From Flavobacteriales bacterium (GTDB taxonomy: Bacteria; Bacteroidota; Bacteroidia; Flavobacteriales_F; PHOS-HE28), in the NCBI GenBank assembly GCA_016700415.1, contig CP065018.1, positions 1,488,001-1,552,000 of the forward strand: a DNA stretch of 64,000 nt. The letters are read 5' to 3'. The notes beneath the pieces are model-generated. The model worked only from the letters and a program-made list of their open reading frames with translations, ran no database searches and was not told the origin of the DNA. The first letter of the stretch is position 1. Every line of letters begins with the position of its first letter. Position numbers and translations under genes: made by a program. Positions 9,936 to 17,353 of this stretch are shown piece after piece.

Positions 9936-9951
9936 GTTCGTTCGTTCGTTC
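9936..9951. repeat. Tetranucleotide repeat (GTTC)x4 in the tuf leader
   Basis: Four perfect tandem GTTC units lie 33 bases upstream of the tuf start, between it and tRNA-Thr. Length changes here would alter only leader length. No function is implied. Confidence 0.6.
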
Positions 9952-10012
9952 CGGGCTGATCCCTTCTCGTGTGCATGCCACCCCTTGCGGGGCAATTCCG
10001 TCGGCCTTGTCG

Positions 10013-10087
<75 letters not shown>

Positions 10088-10136
10088 CGTTGTATCGTTG
10101 TTGCGCCGCGCCCCTGGAAGCAGGGCTTGGCGGTAG

Positions 10137-10209
10137 AGCGGGAGACGAGATTCGAACCCGCGACATTCAGCTTGGAAGGCTGATGCTCTACCAACTGAGC
10201 TACTCCCGC
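10137..10209 (-). tRNA. tRNA-Gly (TCC)
   Basis: The acceptor stem is GCGGGAG/CTCCCGC, and the anticodon stem TCAGC/GCTGA holds loop CTTCCAA, giving anticodon TCC. CCA is not encoded (CTA follows the discriminator), so CCA must be added by nucleotidyltransferase, unlike the neighbouring tRNA-Thr (GGT). Confidence 0.97.
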
Positions 10210-10264
10210 TTGGTGCCGGTCGACCCCACCTGTTGGGGGCTTCCGGAATTTGGCTCCGTTGTTG

Positions 10265-10347
10265 TGGGGAGAGCAGGATTCGAACCTACGAAGTCGTAAG
10301 ACAGCAGATTTACAGTCTGCCCCCGTTGGCCGCTTGGGTATCTCCCC
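10265..10347 (-). tRNA. tRNA-Tyr (GTA)
   Basis: This 83-base class II tRNA has a long variable arm. The acceptor stem is GGGGAGA/TCTCCCC, and the anticodon stem GCAGA/TCTGC encloses CTGTAAA, giving anticodon GTA. CCA is not encoded. Confidence 0.97.
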
Positions 10348-10361
10348 TGGTCCTTTCACGG

Positions 10362-10434
10362 AGCCAATGGAGGGACTCGAACCCCCGACCGGCTGATTAC
10401 AAATCAGCTGCTCTACCAGCTGAGCTACATTGGC
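10362..10434 (-). tRNA. tRNA-Thr (TGT)
   Basis: The acceptor stem is GCCAATG/CATTGGC, and the anticodon stem GCTGA/TCAGC encloses TTTGTAA, giving anticodon TGT. CCA is not encoded (CCG follows). It is the first gene transcribed from the promoter at 10501-10531. Confidence 0.97.
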
Positions 10435-10500
10435 ATGTACAGCAAGAAAAAGAACGTTCCCGACCCGTTTCCGGAGGCAATACCCCCGGAATTGGGCCTG

Positions 10501-10531
10501 CAAATGTATACAAAAGCACGACGCCACCAAA
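10501..10531 (-). promoter_or_regulatory. Bacteroidota promoter of the tRNA-tuf cluster
   Basis: On the minus strand TTTG (10531-10528), exactly 19 bases and then TACATTTG (10508-10501) match the Bacteroidota -33/-7 consensus TTTG-N19-TANNTTTG without a mismatch. Transcription should start near 10495, about 60 bases before tRNA-Thr (TGT). It immediately follows the hpf terminator hairpin, so it probably drives the tRNAs and tuf, possibly on into secE and beyond. Confidence 0.85.
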
Positions 10532-10532
10532 T

Positions 10533-10566
10533 AACGACGGCCACGATGTTCATCATGGCCGTCGTT
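10533..10566 (-). terminator. Terminator hairpin after hpf
   Basis: A perfect 11-bp stem (10533-10543 with 10556-10566) is followed on the minus strand by TTATTT-like sequence. It lies 38 bases after the hpf stop and directly upstream of the tRNA-cluster promoter, separating the two transcription units. The promoter -33 box starts two bases beyond the stem. Confidence 0.7.
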
Positions 10567-10603
10567 AAAGGTTGATAAGGGGCGTAAACACCTTGCCTTG
10601 GAC

Positions 10604-10912
10604 CTATCCGCGCACCTCGCGCAGGCGGGTCTTGTCCTTCTCCACTTGGCTGCGGAGCGCCTCGATGGTGTTCACCGCCGCCTCCTCGAAGCTGGAGGCC
10701 TTACGTTTTGCGAAGAGGTCGTTGCCCGGCACGGCCAAGCGGATCTCCACATGTTTGTTCTCGGGCCGCTCCCCGTCACTCCCCACCCGGAGAGTCACAT
10801 CACCGGTGAGGATGTTATCATGGAACTGGGTGAGCTTGTTCAATTTCTCCTTGATGAAATCAATGAGCTTGATGTCGGCGTCGAAATGGAGGGAATGCAC
10901 GGTCACGTTCAT
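10604..10912 (-). CDS. hpf: Ribosome hibernation-promoting factor, short form
   Basis: The 102-residue HPF/YfiA-family protein binds the decoding region of idle 30S subunits and inactivates ribosomes in stationary phase. The family fold starts MNVTVHSLHFDAD and ends in a charged helix (LRSQVEKDKTRLREVRG). It lacks the extra C-terminal dimerisation domain of long HPF. It lies 13 bases after xerC, so the two are probably co-transcribed. Confidence 0.92.
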   Translation of the reverse strand: MNVTVHSLHFDADIKLIDFIKEKLNKLTQFHDNILTGDVTLRVGSDGERPENKHVEIRLAVPGNDLFAKRKASSFEEAAVNTIEALRSQVEKDKTRLREVRG

Positions 10913-10925
10913 ATCACGGTTTTTT

Positions 10926-11837
10926 TTAAGGTGCTTTCGTCGGTCCGGTCCCGCCGCGCGGATGCGCTTGCCGGTGGGCCTGTTTCAGTTTTTCAACGGT
11001 ATTGTGGGTATACACTTGAGTGGCCGCAAGGTTCGCATGGCCGAGCAGTTCCTTCACGGCGTTCAGGTCGGCACCATGCTCCAACAGATGGGTCGCAAAG
11101 GTGTGGCGCAAGACGTGGGGGCTTCGTTTATCCTGGGTGGTCACCGCACTAAGGTAACGCTTAACGAGGGATTGTATGGTGCGTCGCGGCAGGGGTTGTC
11201 CGTCTTCCCTCACCAGCAAGGGCGTACCGGGCGGAGGGGGGACCGGCAACGCCTCCCGCGTTTGAAGGTAGCGCCGCAGCAACTCCAGCAACGGTGTGGC
11301 CAACGGGATGATCCGTTCCTTATCCCGCTTTCCCAGCACGCGCACCGTGCCCCGCCGGAAGTCGATATCGGCCGGCACCAGGCCTGTCAGTTCGGCCAAG
11401 CGCATTCCGGTCCCGTACAAGAGTTCCAGAAGTAGGCGGTCCCGTTCCCCGATGAAGCCCTCGGGCCAAGGGATCTCCTCCAGGAGCATCTTCATGCTGC
11501 GCTCGGCAACGAACTCTGGCAGGCGCTTCGGCGTCTTCGGCGGTTCGATCAAGGCCGTGGGGTCCGCATGCACTACGCCCACTGTGCGGGCAAAGTGATA
11601 GTAGGCGCGCAACGCGCTCAGCTTCCGGTTCACCGAGCGGGTGCCCACACCCTCTTCCAACATCCGCATCATCCAGCCACGTACCGCCTTGTCCGTGGCC
11701 TCTGCCGGGCCCTTCAAGCCGATCTCCTCCTCCAGAAAGCGGGTGAACTGCTCCAGATCCCCGCGGTACGCCTTCACCGTAAGCGGACTGGCGCGCTTCT
11801 CAAAGGCAAGGTGTTCCAGAAAGCGCTCGACGGGCAT
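10926..11837 (-). CDS. xerC: Tyrosine recombinase XerC/XerD family
   Basis: The 303-residue site-specific recombinase is presumably involved in resolving chromosome dimers at dif. An N-terminal SAM-like DNA-binding domain (about 5-90) precedes the catalytic domain with Arg146, Lys170, His241, Arg244, His267 and the nucleophile Tyr276 in YTHNT. The ATG at 11837 gives MPVERFLEHL. Assignment to XerC versus XerD cannot be settled from one copy. The rpsU-xerC-hpf order is common in Bacteroidota. Confidence 0.9.
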   Translation of the reverse strand: MPVERFLEHLAFEKRASPLTVKAYRGDLEQFTRFLEEEIGLKGPAEATDKAVRGWMMRMLEEGVGTRSVNRKLSALRAYYHFARTVGVVHADPTALIEPPKTPKRLPEFVAERSMKMLLEEIPWPEGFIGERDRLLLELLYGTGMRLAELTGLVPADIDFRRGTVRVLGKRDKERIIPLATPLLELLRRYLQTREALPVPPPPGTPLLVREDGQPLPRRTIQSLVKRYLSAVTTQDKRSPHVLRHTFATHLLEHGADLNAVKELLGHANLAATQVYTHNTVEKLKQAHRQAHPRGGTGPTKAP

Positions 11838-11841
11838 CAAT

Positions 11842-11880
11842 GCGAAAAAGGCGAAAAGACCGATCGGTCCTTTCGCCTTT
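11842..11880 (-). terminator. Rho-independent terminator of rpsU
   Basis: A 34-base near-perfect palindrome (11847-11880; 10-bp outer arms, one mismatched pair, then a perfect GACCGATCGGTC core) is followed on the minus strand by a run of five T. It lies 5' of xerC, so part of the rpsU transcript should end here. Confidence 0.7.
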
Positions 11881-11911
11881 CAAGGCTTGTTGTCTACAAG
11901 GTCTTGGTGAC

Positions 11912-11944
11912 ATGTAGGGGGCGATGCATGAATCGTCCCTACAT
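11912..11944. repeat. REP-like palindrome, copy C
   Basis: Arms ATGTAGGG..CGAT and ATCGTCCCTACAT pair with a one-base bulge. The core GGGCGATGCATG matches copies A and B. It ends four bases from the rpsU stop codon. Confidence 0.7.
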
Positions 11945-11948
11945 ATCC

Positions 11949-12140
11949 CTACTGTTCGCCGCCGTACTTTTCCTGCTTGTAGGTGGCACGCAGCACTTCT
12001 TTACGGCGCTCCACCGAAGGCTTGTAGAAGGCTTGGCGCTTCCGCAAAGCCCGCAAGGTGCCCGTGCGCTCGAACTTCTTCTTGAACTTCTTCAGCGCCT
12101 TATCAATGGGCTCGCCTTCTTTCACCGGGATGATCAGCAT
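11949..12140 (-). CDS. rpsU: 30S ribosomal protein S21
   Basis: The 63-residue basic protein S21 of the 30S platform starts MLIIPVKEGEPIDKALKKFK and ends in a Lys/Arg/Glu-rich helix. In Flavobacteriia S21 is one of the proteins implicated in holding the anti-SD end of 16S rRNA, consistent with the lack of SD use here; that link is family knowledge. A good promoter lies 22 bases upstream. Confidence 0.97.
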   Translation of the reverse strand: MLIIPVKEGEPIDKALKKFKKKFERTGTLRALRKRQAFYKPSVERRKEVLRATYKQEKYGGEQ

Positions 12141-12162
12141 GGTCTTTTTCTCAATGGGGGCG

Positions 12163-12193
12163 CAAATATAGCTTTTTCGGGGATCGGTGCAAT
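12163..12193 (-). promoter_or_regulatory. Promoter of rpsU
   Basis: On the minus strand ATTG (12193-12190), 19 bases and TATATTTG (12170-12163) match TTTG-N19-TANNTTTG with one mismatch in the -33 box. The leader before the rpsU ATG would be about 15-18 bases. Confidence 0.75.
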
Positions 12194-12211
12194 CCCGGCC
12201 ACTGCACTATT

Positions 12212-12952
12212 TCACTTCTTCAGCGAAGCCTTATTGAACACCGTCTCCGGGATCTCCACGTCGAACAGGATCTCGGTCGCGATGAAATCAGTGCCTTGGC
12301 CGTCCTTCAGCATGTCCTTGTAATTGATCTTGGTAGGGTACCAACGCTTGCCGAACTGCTTCACACCGCTCATCACGGTCTGTTTCAGCAGTTGGCCGCT
12401 CTTGGCGAACAGATCCTCCTTCATGGGTACGAAGCGTTCCTTGTCCACCCAGATCTTGCGCTTCTCGTAGCTCACATCGGGCACCTTGGCGGTCAGTTCC
12501 AGCACCCAGCAGGCACGACCTTCCAAGGATTCTTCACCGACCACTTTCGCGGTGTACATTTCCATCAGTTTGCGGTCCTCCATCATGTCCTCGTAGCTGA
12601 GGTCGCTGCCCATCACGCTTTGGCGCAGCATGTGGCCGCTGAGCTGGATCGTTCGGTCGGTGCTGGGGGAATAGATCCACAGTCGGTCGTCCAGCTTCAG
12701 CATCTTGGTGCCTTTCTCACGGGCTGGAGCGAGGTATTCCGTGAAGCTGCGCGCGGTGCCTTCCGTGTAGCCCTTCGAGGTAACGGTGCGATCGCCGCGC
12801 CGTCCGTGGATCACCATATCGGAGGTGGTCACGTTGGTGCGCGAGTTCATGTTCTCGTCCACCTTGTTCATGATGGCGACAGCGTCGGGAGTTTGTGCGG
12901 ATGCTATGCCGGTGATGGTGGCAAAAGCAAGTGTGAGGAGTGCGGTTTTCAT
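12212..12952 (-). CDS. LolA-like outer-membrane lipoprotein-sorting protein
   Basis: This 246-residue secreted protein has a clear signal peptide (residues 1-19, ending ASAQ) followed by a LolA-like fold of the family usually labelled outer membrane lipoprotein-sorting protein (PF17131-like). Recognisable features are the early MNKVDENM helix, the MLKLDDRLWIYSP strand and KIWVDKERFVPMKEDLF. Such proteins occur beside FtsX/MacB permeases. Here it is last in an operon of TetR, barrel, ATPase and three permeases, so a periplasmic shuttle role is inferred. The start at 12952 was chosen for the signal peptide; the in-frame upstream extension looks non-coding. Confidence 0.85.
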   Translation of the reverse strand: MKTALLTLAFATITGIASAQTPDAVAIMNKVDENMNSRTNVTTSDMVIHGRRGDRTVTSKGYTEGTARSFTEYLAPAREKGTKMLKLDDRLWIYSPSTDRTIQLSGHMLRQSVMGSDLSYEDMMEDRKLMEMYTAKVVGEESLEGRACWVLELTAKVPDVSYEKRKIWVDKERFVPMKEDLFAKSGQLLKQTVMSGVKQFGKRWYPTKINYKDMLKDGQGTDFIATEILFDVEIPETVFNKASLKK

Positions 12953-12972
12953 AGTGCGTGTTGGTTGGATAG

Positions 12973-12991
12973 GTCGACCCAGTGGGTCGAC
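12973..12991. other. Perfect 8-bp inverted repeat between permease and lolA-like gene
   Basis: GTCGACCC and GGGTCGAC (12973-12980 with 12984-12991) flank an AGT loop inside the 73-base gap. No U-run follows. It may be a processing or stability hairpin. Confidence 0.4.
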
Positions 12992-13025
12992 GGTACAGGT
13001 GCTTCGATATCGATCTTGGGCTTCC

Positions 13026-14300
13026 TCACACTTCCAAGTCCTTGAAGAGCGTGGCCGTTTCGCGCTTGTATATCCCGATACCTGAAAGCATCGTGCCAAG
13101 TACCATCGCCACCACGCCGGGGATGAAGCCGAGGTAGAAGAGGTCCGGTGTCAGTTTGGCGCGCATGATCGACGGCATCATCATGGTGGAGTTCTGCAGG
13201 AAGCTGCTGATGTCGATGCCAACCACCTGCAGGTAGTACACGCCCGCCAAGCCGAGCACCGTACCGATCACCGATCCGATCGTGCCGATCAGCAGGGCCT
13301 CCAGGACCATGGTGCCGTAGATGCGTCCCTTGCTTTCGCCCAAAGCCAGTCGGATGCCATATTCCTTGTAGCGCCGCAATCCGCCGAGTAGGCCGGTGTT
13401 CCAGAGCACGATGCTCATGGCGGCGATGAAGATGAAGACGAAGAGCCCCGCCATCAGGTCCGCGTAGTCGAGCAGGTCGGCAAGTCCGTTCTGTTGTTTC
13501 AAGGTCTTCATCACCGGCGCGAATTCATCGCTGCTGTTCGCGTAGAGTGCATTGAAGCTGTTGGCCGCGGCCTCTGCTTTGTCGTTGTCGTACGCGTTGC
13601 TCTTGAAGAACCCGAGCACTTCACCGGCACCATCGGCCATGTCCAGCATCTCCTGCGCATCGGCCAGGTCGATGATGATCGCGCCCTTGTCCATGGCGGC
13701 CGCGCCGAAGCGGATGGTGCCGCTCACGGTGAAGTTCTTGAAGGTCATGCTGCCGTTCATGGTGGTGCCGAAGTACATCACCTGGTCACCGATGGCGACC
13801 TTCAGTTTCTCGGCCAGGGCATGTCCCACCAAGGCTTGACCGGGTTCCGTTGGTATAGTGCCGCTCACCAACGAACTGCGGATGTTCATGCGCTCCACCT
13901 CGCCGCTGGCGTCGTGCAACAGGTCGATCGCTGTACCGGACGCGGGACCTTGTCCCTTGGAATTCCCTTCCGCATCCTGTGCATCGATCAAGCCACCGAA
14001 GCGGATTCGCGAGGTCCACTGCATGTCGGGGAAACGCGCGGACAGTCCTTGGGTCAAGGTGTCCAAGCCGAGCATGGCCAGATCGTTGGGCAGTTGGTCC
14101 TGTTCCGCCGCATAGGCCTTGGTCATCACCTTCACATGGCCCGTATCGAAGCGGGCGTTCTGATCGACGATATCGCCCATCATACCGCGCAGGAATCCGC
14201 TCAACAACAACGTGAGCGTTACACCCAGCAGGATGATGATGATGGGGAGGAGGCTGCGACTTTTGTCGCGCAGAATGCCTTTGAAGAGGAACTTGATCAT
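13026..14300 (-). CDS. FtsX/MacB-type ABC transporter permease (divergent third permease)
   Basis: The 424-residue permease has the FtsX-type layout: one N-terminal membrane segment (about 15-37), a large periplasmic MacB_PCD-like domain, then three C-terminal segments (about 285-305, 330-360 and 390-415). The conserved YKEYGIRLALGESKGRIYGT block corresponds to the coupling region of LolC/LolE. It differs from the two permeases upstream and overlaps the preceding gene by four bases (ATGA). It probably pairs with the ATPase at 16625 and one of the sister permeases. Confidence 0.88.
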   Translation of the reverse strand: MIKFLFKGILRDKSRSLLPIIIILLGVTLTLLLSGFLRGMMGDIVDQNARFDTGHVKVMTKAYAAEQDQLPNDLAMLGLDTLTQGLSARFPDMQWTSRIRFGGLIDAQDAEGNSKGQGPASGTAIDLLHDASGEVERMNIRSSLVSGTIPTEPGQALVGHALAEKLKVAIGDQVMYFGTTMNGSMTFKNFTVSGTIRFGAAAMDKGAIIIDLADAQEMLDMADGAGEVLGFFKSNAYDNDKAEAAANSFNALYANSSDEFAPVMKTLKQQNGLADLLDYADLMAGLFVFIFIAAMSIVLWNTGLLGGLRRYKEYGIRLALGESKGRIYGTMVLEALLIGTIGSVIGTVLGLAGVYYLQVVGIDISSFLQNSTMMMPSIMRAKLTPDLFYLGFIPGVVAMVLGTMLSGIGIYKRETATLFKDLEV

Positions 14301-15454
14301 TGCAATTTTCCTTTGAGTGCTTCCACCGCATTCATGCGTGCGATCTTGCGTGCGGGGAGGTAACTGACGAGTGTGGCCGTGGCGACGATCAGCAGCACCG
14401 TGCCGATGATCAATTGGATGCTGAACAGCGGGAAGATGCGTTTGCCCATCATCATGCCCATGGATTGAATGGATTCCGGAAGTCCGATACCGATGGAGGC
14501 GAGGTATTCGAAGAACGGAATGCCGATCACGCTGCCCACCACCACGGCGAATATGCTGTACATGCTGCCTTCCACGGTAAAGAGCGTGACCACTTGTGTT
14601 CGCGTCATACCTAGTGCCACGTAGGTGCCGATCTCGCGCTGGCGGCGGAACACCGAAAGCACTTGTGTATCGAACACGGCGATCAAGGCGATGGCGAGCA
14701 GCATCAGGTAGATGATGGCATCGCTGAAGCGCTCGGCGTTGATGATGTCATTCGTGTCCTTCAACAATTCCTCTTGCGACAGGAATTTCCAGCCGGCTGT
14801 TTGCGCTGGGTCGAAGTGTTCGGATGCCACGAACAAACTGGCTTCGCCTTGCAGGTTGGTCATGTGCCACAGGGTGTCCAGCGGAAGCCATACGGTTCCG
14901 TTGTCCACCGTGGGGATCTCGGTATTGAAGATGTGCGCCACGGTCATTTCCTTGGCATCGAAGGTGCCGTTGTGATCGCGCCAGCGCAGCAGCACCTTGT
15001 CGCCTTCCGCGGCCTTGATCGACTTCGCCATGCGTTCACCCAGCATCACCGGAAGTTCAGCGCTGCTGTTCTTCAACTCGGCGATGGGTACGGCGATCTC
15101 CGTTTGGTCCTCGGGTATCCCTTTTAGTAATATCGACACCATGCGGCCATCGGGATAGATCGATCCCTGCTGCACCAGCATGGGCATCAACGCTTTCGTA
15201 TCCGCACCTTCCAGCGTGCCGTGGCCGTCCTGCACGCTGAACGGATCGTAGGGATCGTAGTGTGGGTTGAGCAGATGCCCATTGCCGAATTCCCAACGAA
15301 TGCCATCGCGTTGCGCTTGGTGCGACCAACCGTTGGTGAGCCCGTTGAAGAAGAGGATGATCAGGTAGGCGAAGGCGAGCACACCCACGTTGAGCCAGGT
15401 GCGCAGACCCGCACCGATCAGGTTCTTGTACGCGAGTTTCAATGCCAATTTCAT
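14297..15454 (-). CDS. FtsX/MacB-type ABC transporter permease (duplicate 2)
   Basis: The 385-residue permease is clearly a tandem paralogue of the next gene upstream (15465-16628); the two align end to end without large gaps. The coupling block LSVFRRQREIGTYVALGMTR and the last 20 residues are identical in both copies. One N-terminal and three C-terminal membrane segments flank a periplasmic domain. It begins ten bases after its paralogue and overlaps the next permease by four. Confidence 0.9.
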   Translation of the reverse strand: MKLALKLAYKNLIGAGLRTWLNVGVLAFAYLIILFFNGLTNGWSHQAQRDGIRWEFGNGHLLNPHYDPYDPFSVQDGHGTLEGADTKALMPMLVQQGSIYPDGRMVSILLKGIPEDQTEIAVPIAELKNSSAELPVMLGERMAKSIKAAEGDKVLLRWRDHNGTFDAKEMTVAHIFNTEIPTVDNGTVWLPLDTLWHMTNLQGEASLFVASEHFDPAQTAGWKFLSQEELLKDTNDIINAERFSDAIIYLMLLAIALIAVFDTQVLSVFRRQREIGTYVALGMTRTQVVTLFTVEGSMYSIFAVVVGSVIGIPFFEYLASIGIGLPESIQSMGMMMGKRIFPLFSIQLIIGTVLLIVATATLVSYLPARKIARMNAVEALKGKLQ

Positions 15455-15464
15455 ACCCTGCTGA

Positions 15465-16628
15465 TCATTGCAGTTTTCCTTTCAAGGCCTCCACCGCGTT
15501 CATCCGTGCGATCTTCCGGGCAGGCAGAAAGCTCACGATGGTGGCGGCGATCACTACGAGCAACACCGTACCCAGCACCAGTTGTACTCCGAAGACAGGG
15601 AAGATCCGATCCGATATCGCCACGCCCATGTCCTGGGCCATGGTGGTGGTCGGGAACGCGATGCCTGTGGTGGCCAGATACACGAAGAGCGGTATGCCGA
15701 CGATGCAGCCCACCGCCATGGCGAGCAGACTGTACATGCTGCCTTCCACGGTGAAGAGACCCACCACTTGGGTGCGCGTCATGCCCAAGGCCACGTAGGT
15801 GCCGATCTCGCGTTGCCGACGGAACACGGAGAGTACCTGCGTGTCGAAGATCGCGATCAAGGCAATGGCGACGAGCATCAGGTACAACACGGAGCTGCTC
15901 GTCTTCTTCATGGCGATGATGTCCGTGATGTCCTGCAACAACATAGCTTGCGACTTGTAGGTCCAGCCGCCGGTGTCGGAAGGGTCGAAGCCTTCGGAGA
16001 GGATGAATTCGCTGGCGTGTCCGACCAGTCCTGTCATTTTTTCGAGCTTGTCCATGGGCAACCAGATGCTCCCCTTGTCGACAGCGGGAACGTCGGTCTG
16101 GAAGATGTGTACCACGGTCATGTCGGCCGCATCGAACGTCCCGTTCTTGTCGCGCCAACGCAGCAGGAGTTTGTCACCTTCTTTCACGTTCAGCGAAGCG
16201 GCCATGCGTTTCCCGATCATCACCGGGATCGCTGCATCGCTCTTCTTCAACTCCGCGGTAGGAAGTGTCAGGATCCGTTGGTCCACGGGTATCCCTTTCA
16301 ACAATGCGGAGACCATGCGACCCTGTGGATACACCGAAGCTTGTCGGATCAGGATCGGCGTGAGCTTGTCAGCCTGATCGCTGTTCAGCACACCATGTCC
16401 GTCCTGAATGCTGAAGGGATCGTAAGGGTCATAGTCCGGATGCAGCAATTGTCCGTTCCCGAACTCCATGGCGATGCTGTCGCGCCGTGCTTGTCGGTCC
16501 CAACCATCCATCAGGCCGTTGAAGAAGATGATCATCAGGAAGGCGAAGGCGAGCACGATCACGTTCAACCACGTGCGCAATCCCGCACCGACCAAGTTCC
16601 GGTAGGCCAGTTGCAATGCCAGTTTCAT
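15465..16628 (-). CDS. FtsX/MacB-type ABC transporter permease (duplicate 1)
   Basis: The 387-residue permease is paralogous to 14297-15454. Layout is the same: N-terminal membrane segment (about 20-40), periplasmic domain, three C-terminal segments, and a terminal LPARKIARMNAVEALKG motif. The start codon overlaps the ATPase stop (ATGA), implying coupled synthesis with the LolD-like ATPase. In LolCDE-type systems two different permeases combine with an ATPase dimer; whether all three permeases here enter one complex is unknown. Confidence 0.9.
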   Translation of the reverse strand: MKLALQLAYRNLVGAGLRTWLNVIVLAFAFLMIIFFNGLMDGWDRQARRDSIAMEFGNGQLLHPDYDPYDPFSIQDGHGVLNSDQADKLTPILIRQASVYPQGRMVSALLKGIPVDQRILTLPTAELKKSDAAIPVMIGKRMAASLNVKEGDKLLLRWRDKNGTFDAADMTVVHIFQTDVPAVDKGSIWLPMDKLEKMTGLVGHASEFILSEGFDPSDTGGWTYKSQAMLLQDITDIIAMKKTSSSVLYLMLVAIALIAIFDTQVLSVFRRQREIGTYVALGMTRTQVVGLFTVEGSMYSLLAMAVGCIVGIPLFVYLATTGIAFPTTTMAQDMGVAISDRIFPVFGVQLVLGTVLLVVIAATIVSFLPARKIARMNAVEALKGKLQ

Positions 16629-17332
16629 GATGAGGCGGGTGTTGCGTTCTCGTCCTTCTCCACATAGCCATCGCGCAAGTGGATGATGCGACGCAGGTAG
16701 CTCATCACCTTTTCGTCGTGGGTGCTGAAGAGGAAAGTGGTGCCGAGCTCCTTGTTCAAGCTTACCATCGTTTTCAGGATGGCATGTGCGTTCGTCGCAT
16801 CGAGGTTGGCGGTGGGTTCATCCGCAAGAAGCAGTTCGGGCTTCTTCACCATGGCACGTGCAATGGCCACGCGCTGTCCTTCGCCGCCTGAGAGTTTGTC
16901 CGGCCGCTTGTCCGCGAGCCCTGCGATGCCCACCCATTCCAGTGCTTCCATCACGGCCTTCTTGCGTTCGGCCGCGCCCACCTTTTGTAGCAACAGGGCG
17001 AACTCCACGTTCTCGTACACTGTGTACACCGGCAGCAGATTGTACACCTGGAAGATGAAGCCGATGTGCATGTTCCGCAGCTGCGCGCTCTGCTTATGCG
17101 AGAGGCTGGCGATGTCGTGGCCCAACACGCTGGCCTTGCCTTCTGTCGGACTGTCCAGCGAACCGATGATGTTGAGCAAGGTGGTCTTGCCCGATCCGCT
17201 CGGCCCCACCAGTCCTGCAAATTCACCTTTCTTCACCGTCAGGTCGATCTCCTTCAAGGCGGTGAATTCGCCCTCGCCCACTTTGAAGCGCTTGGTGACT
17301 TTCTCGATCGTGATGATGTTCTCGTTGCTCAT
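16625..17332 (-). CDS. LolD/MacB-type ABC transporter ATPase
   Basis: The 235-residue ATPase has Walker A GPSGSGKTT, signature LSGGEGQRVAIARA, Walker B LLLADEPTANLD and an H-loop in STHD. This is the small ATPase class that works with FtsX-type permeases to extract or push out envelope substrates (LolD, FtsE, MacB NBD). The ATG at 17332 is used; the codons before it include only a TTG. It is flanked by the barrel protein and the permeases. Confidence 0.93.
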   Translation of the reverse strand: MSNENIITIEKVTKRFKVGEGEFTALKEIDLTVKKGEFAGLVGPSGSGKTTLLNIIGSLDSPTEGKASVLGHDIASLSHKQSAQLRNMHIGFIFQVYNLLPVYTVYENVEFALLLQKVGAAERKKAVMEALEWVGIAGLADKRPDKLSGGEGQRVAIARAMVKKPELLLADEPTANLDATNAHAILKTMVSLNKELGTTFLFSTHDEKVMSYLRRIIHLRDGYVEKDENATPASS

Positions 17333-17353
17333 GGTCAATGGGGCCTTGGTTGT

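Noticed and set aside
9936..9951. Phase-variable control of tuf by the GTTC repeat
   Set aside because: The repeat is in the leader, not in the coding or promoter boxes, and only four units long; switching an essential factor this way is implausible.
10926..11837. Integrase of a mobile element
   Set aside because: The tyrosine recombinase has XerC/XerD length and lies in the conserved rpsU-xerC-hpf context; no attachment-site repeats or phage genes are near, although tRNA genes are close by.
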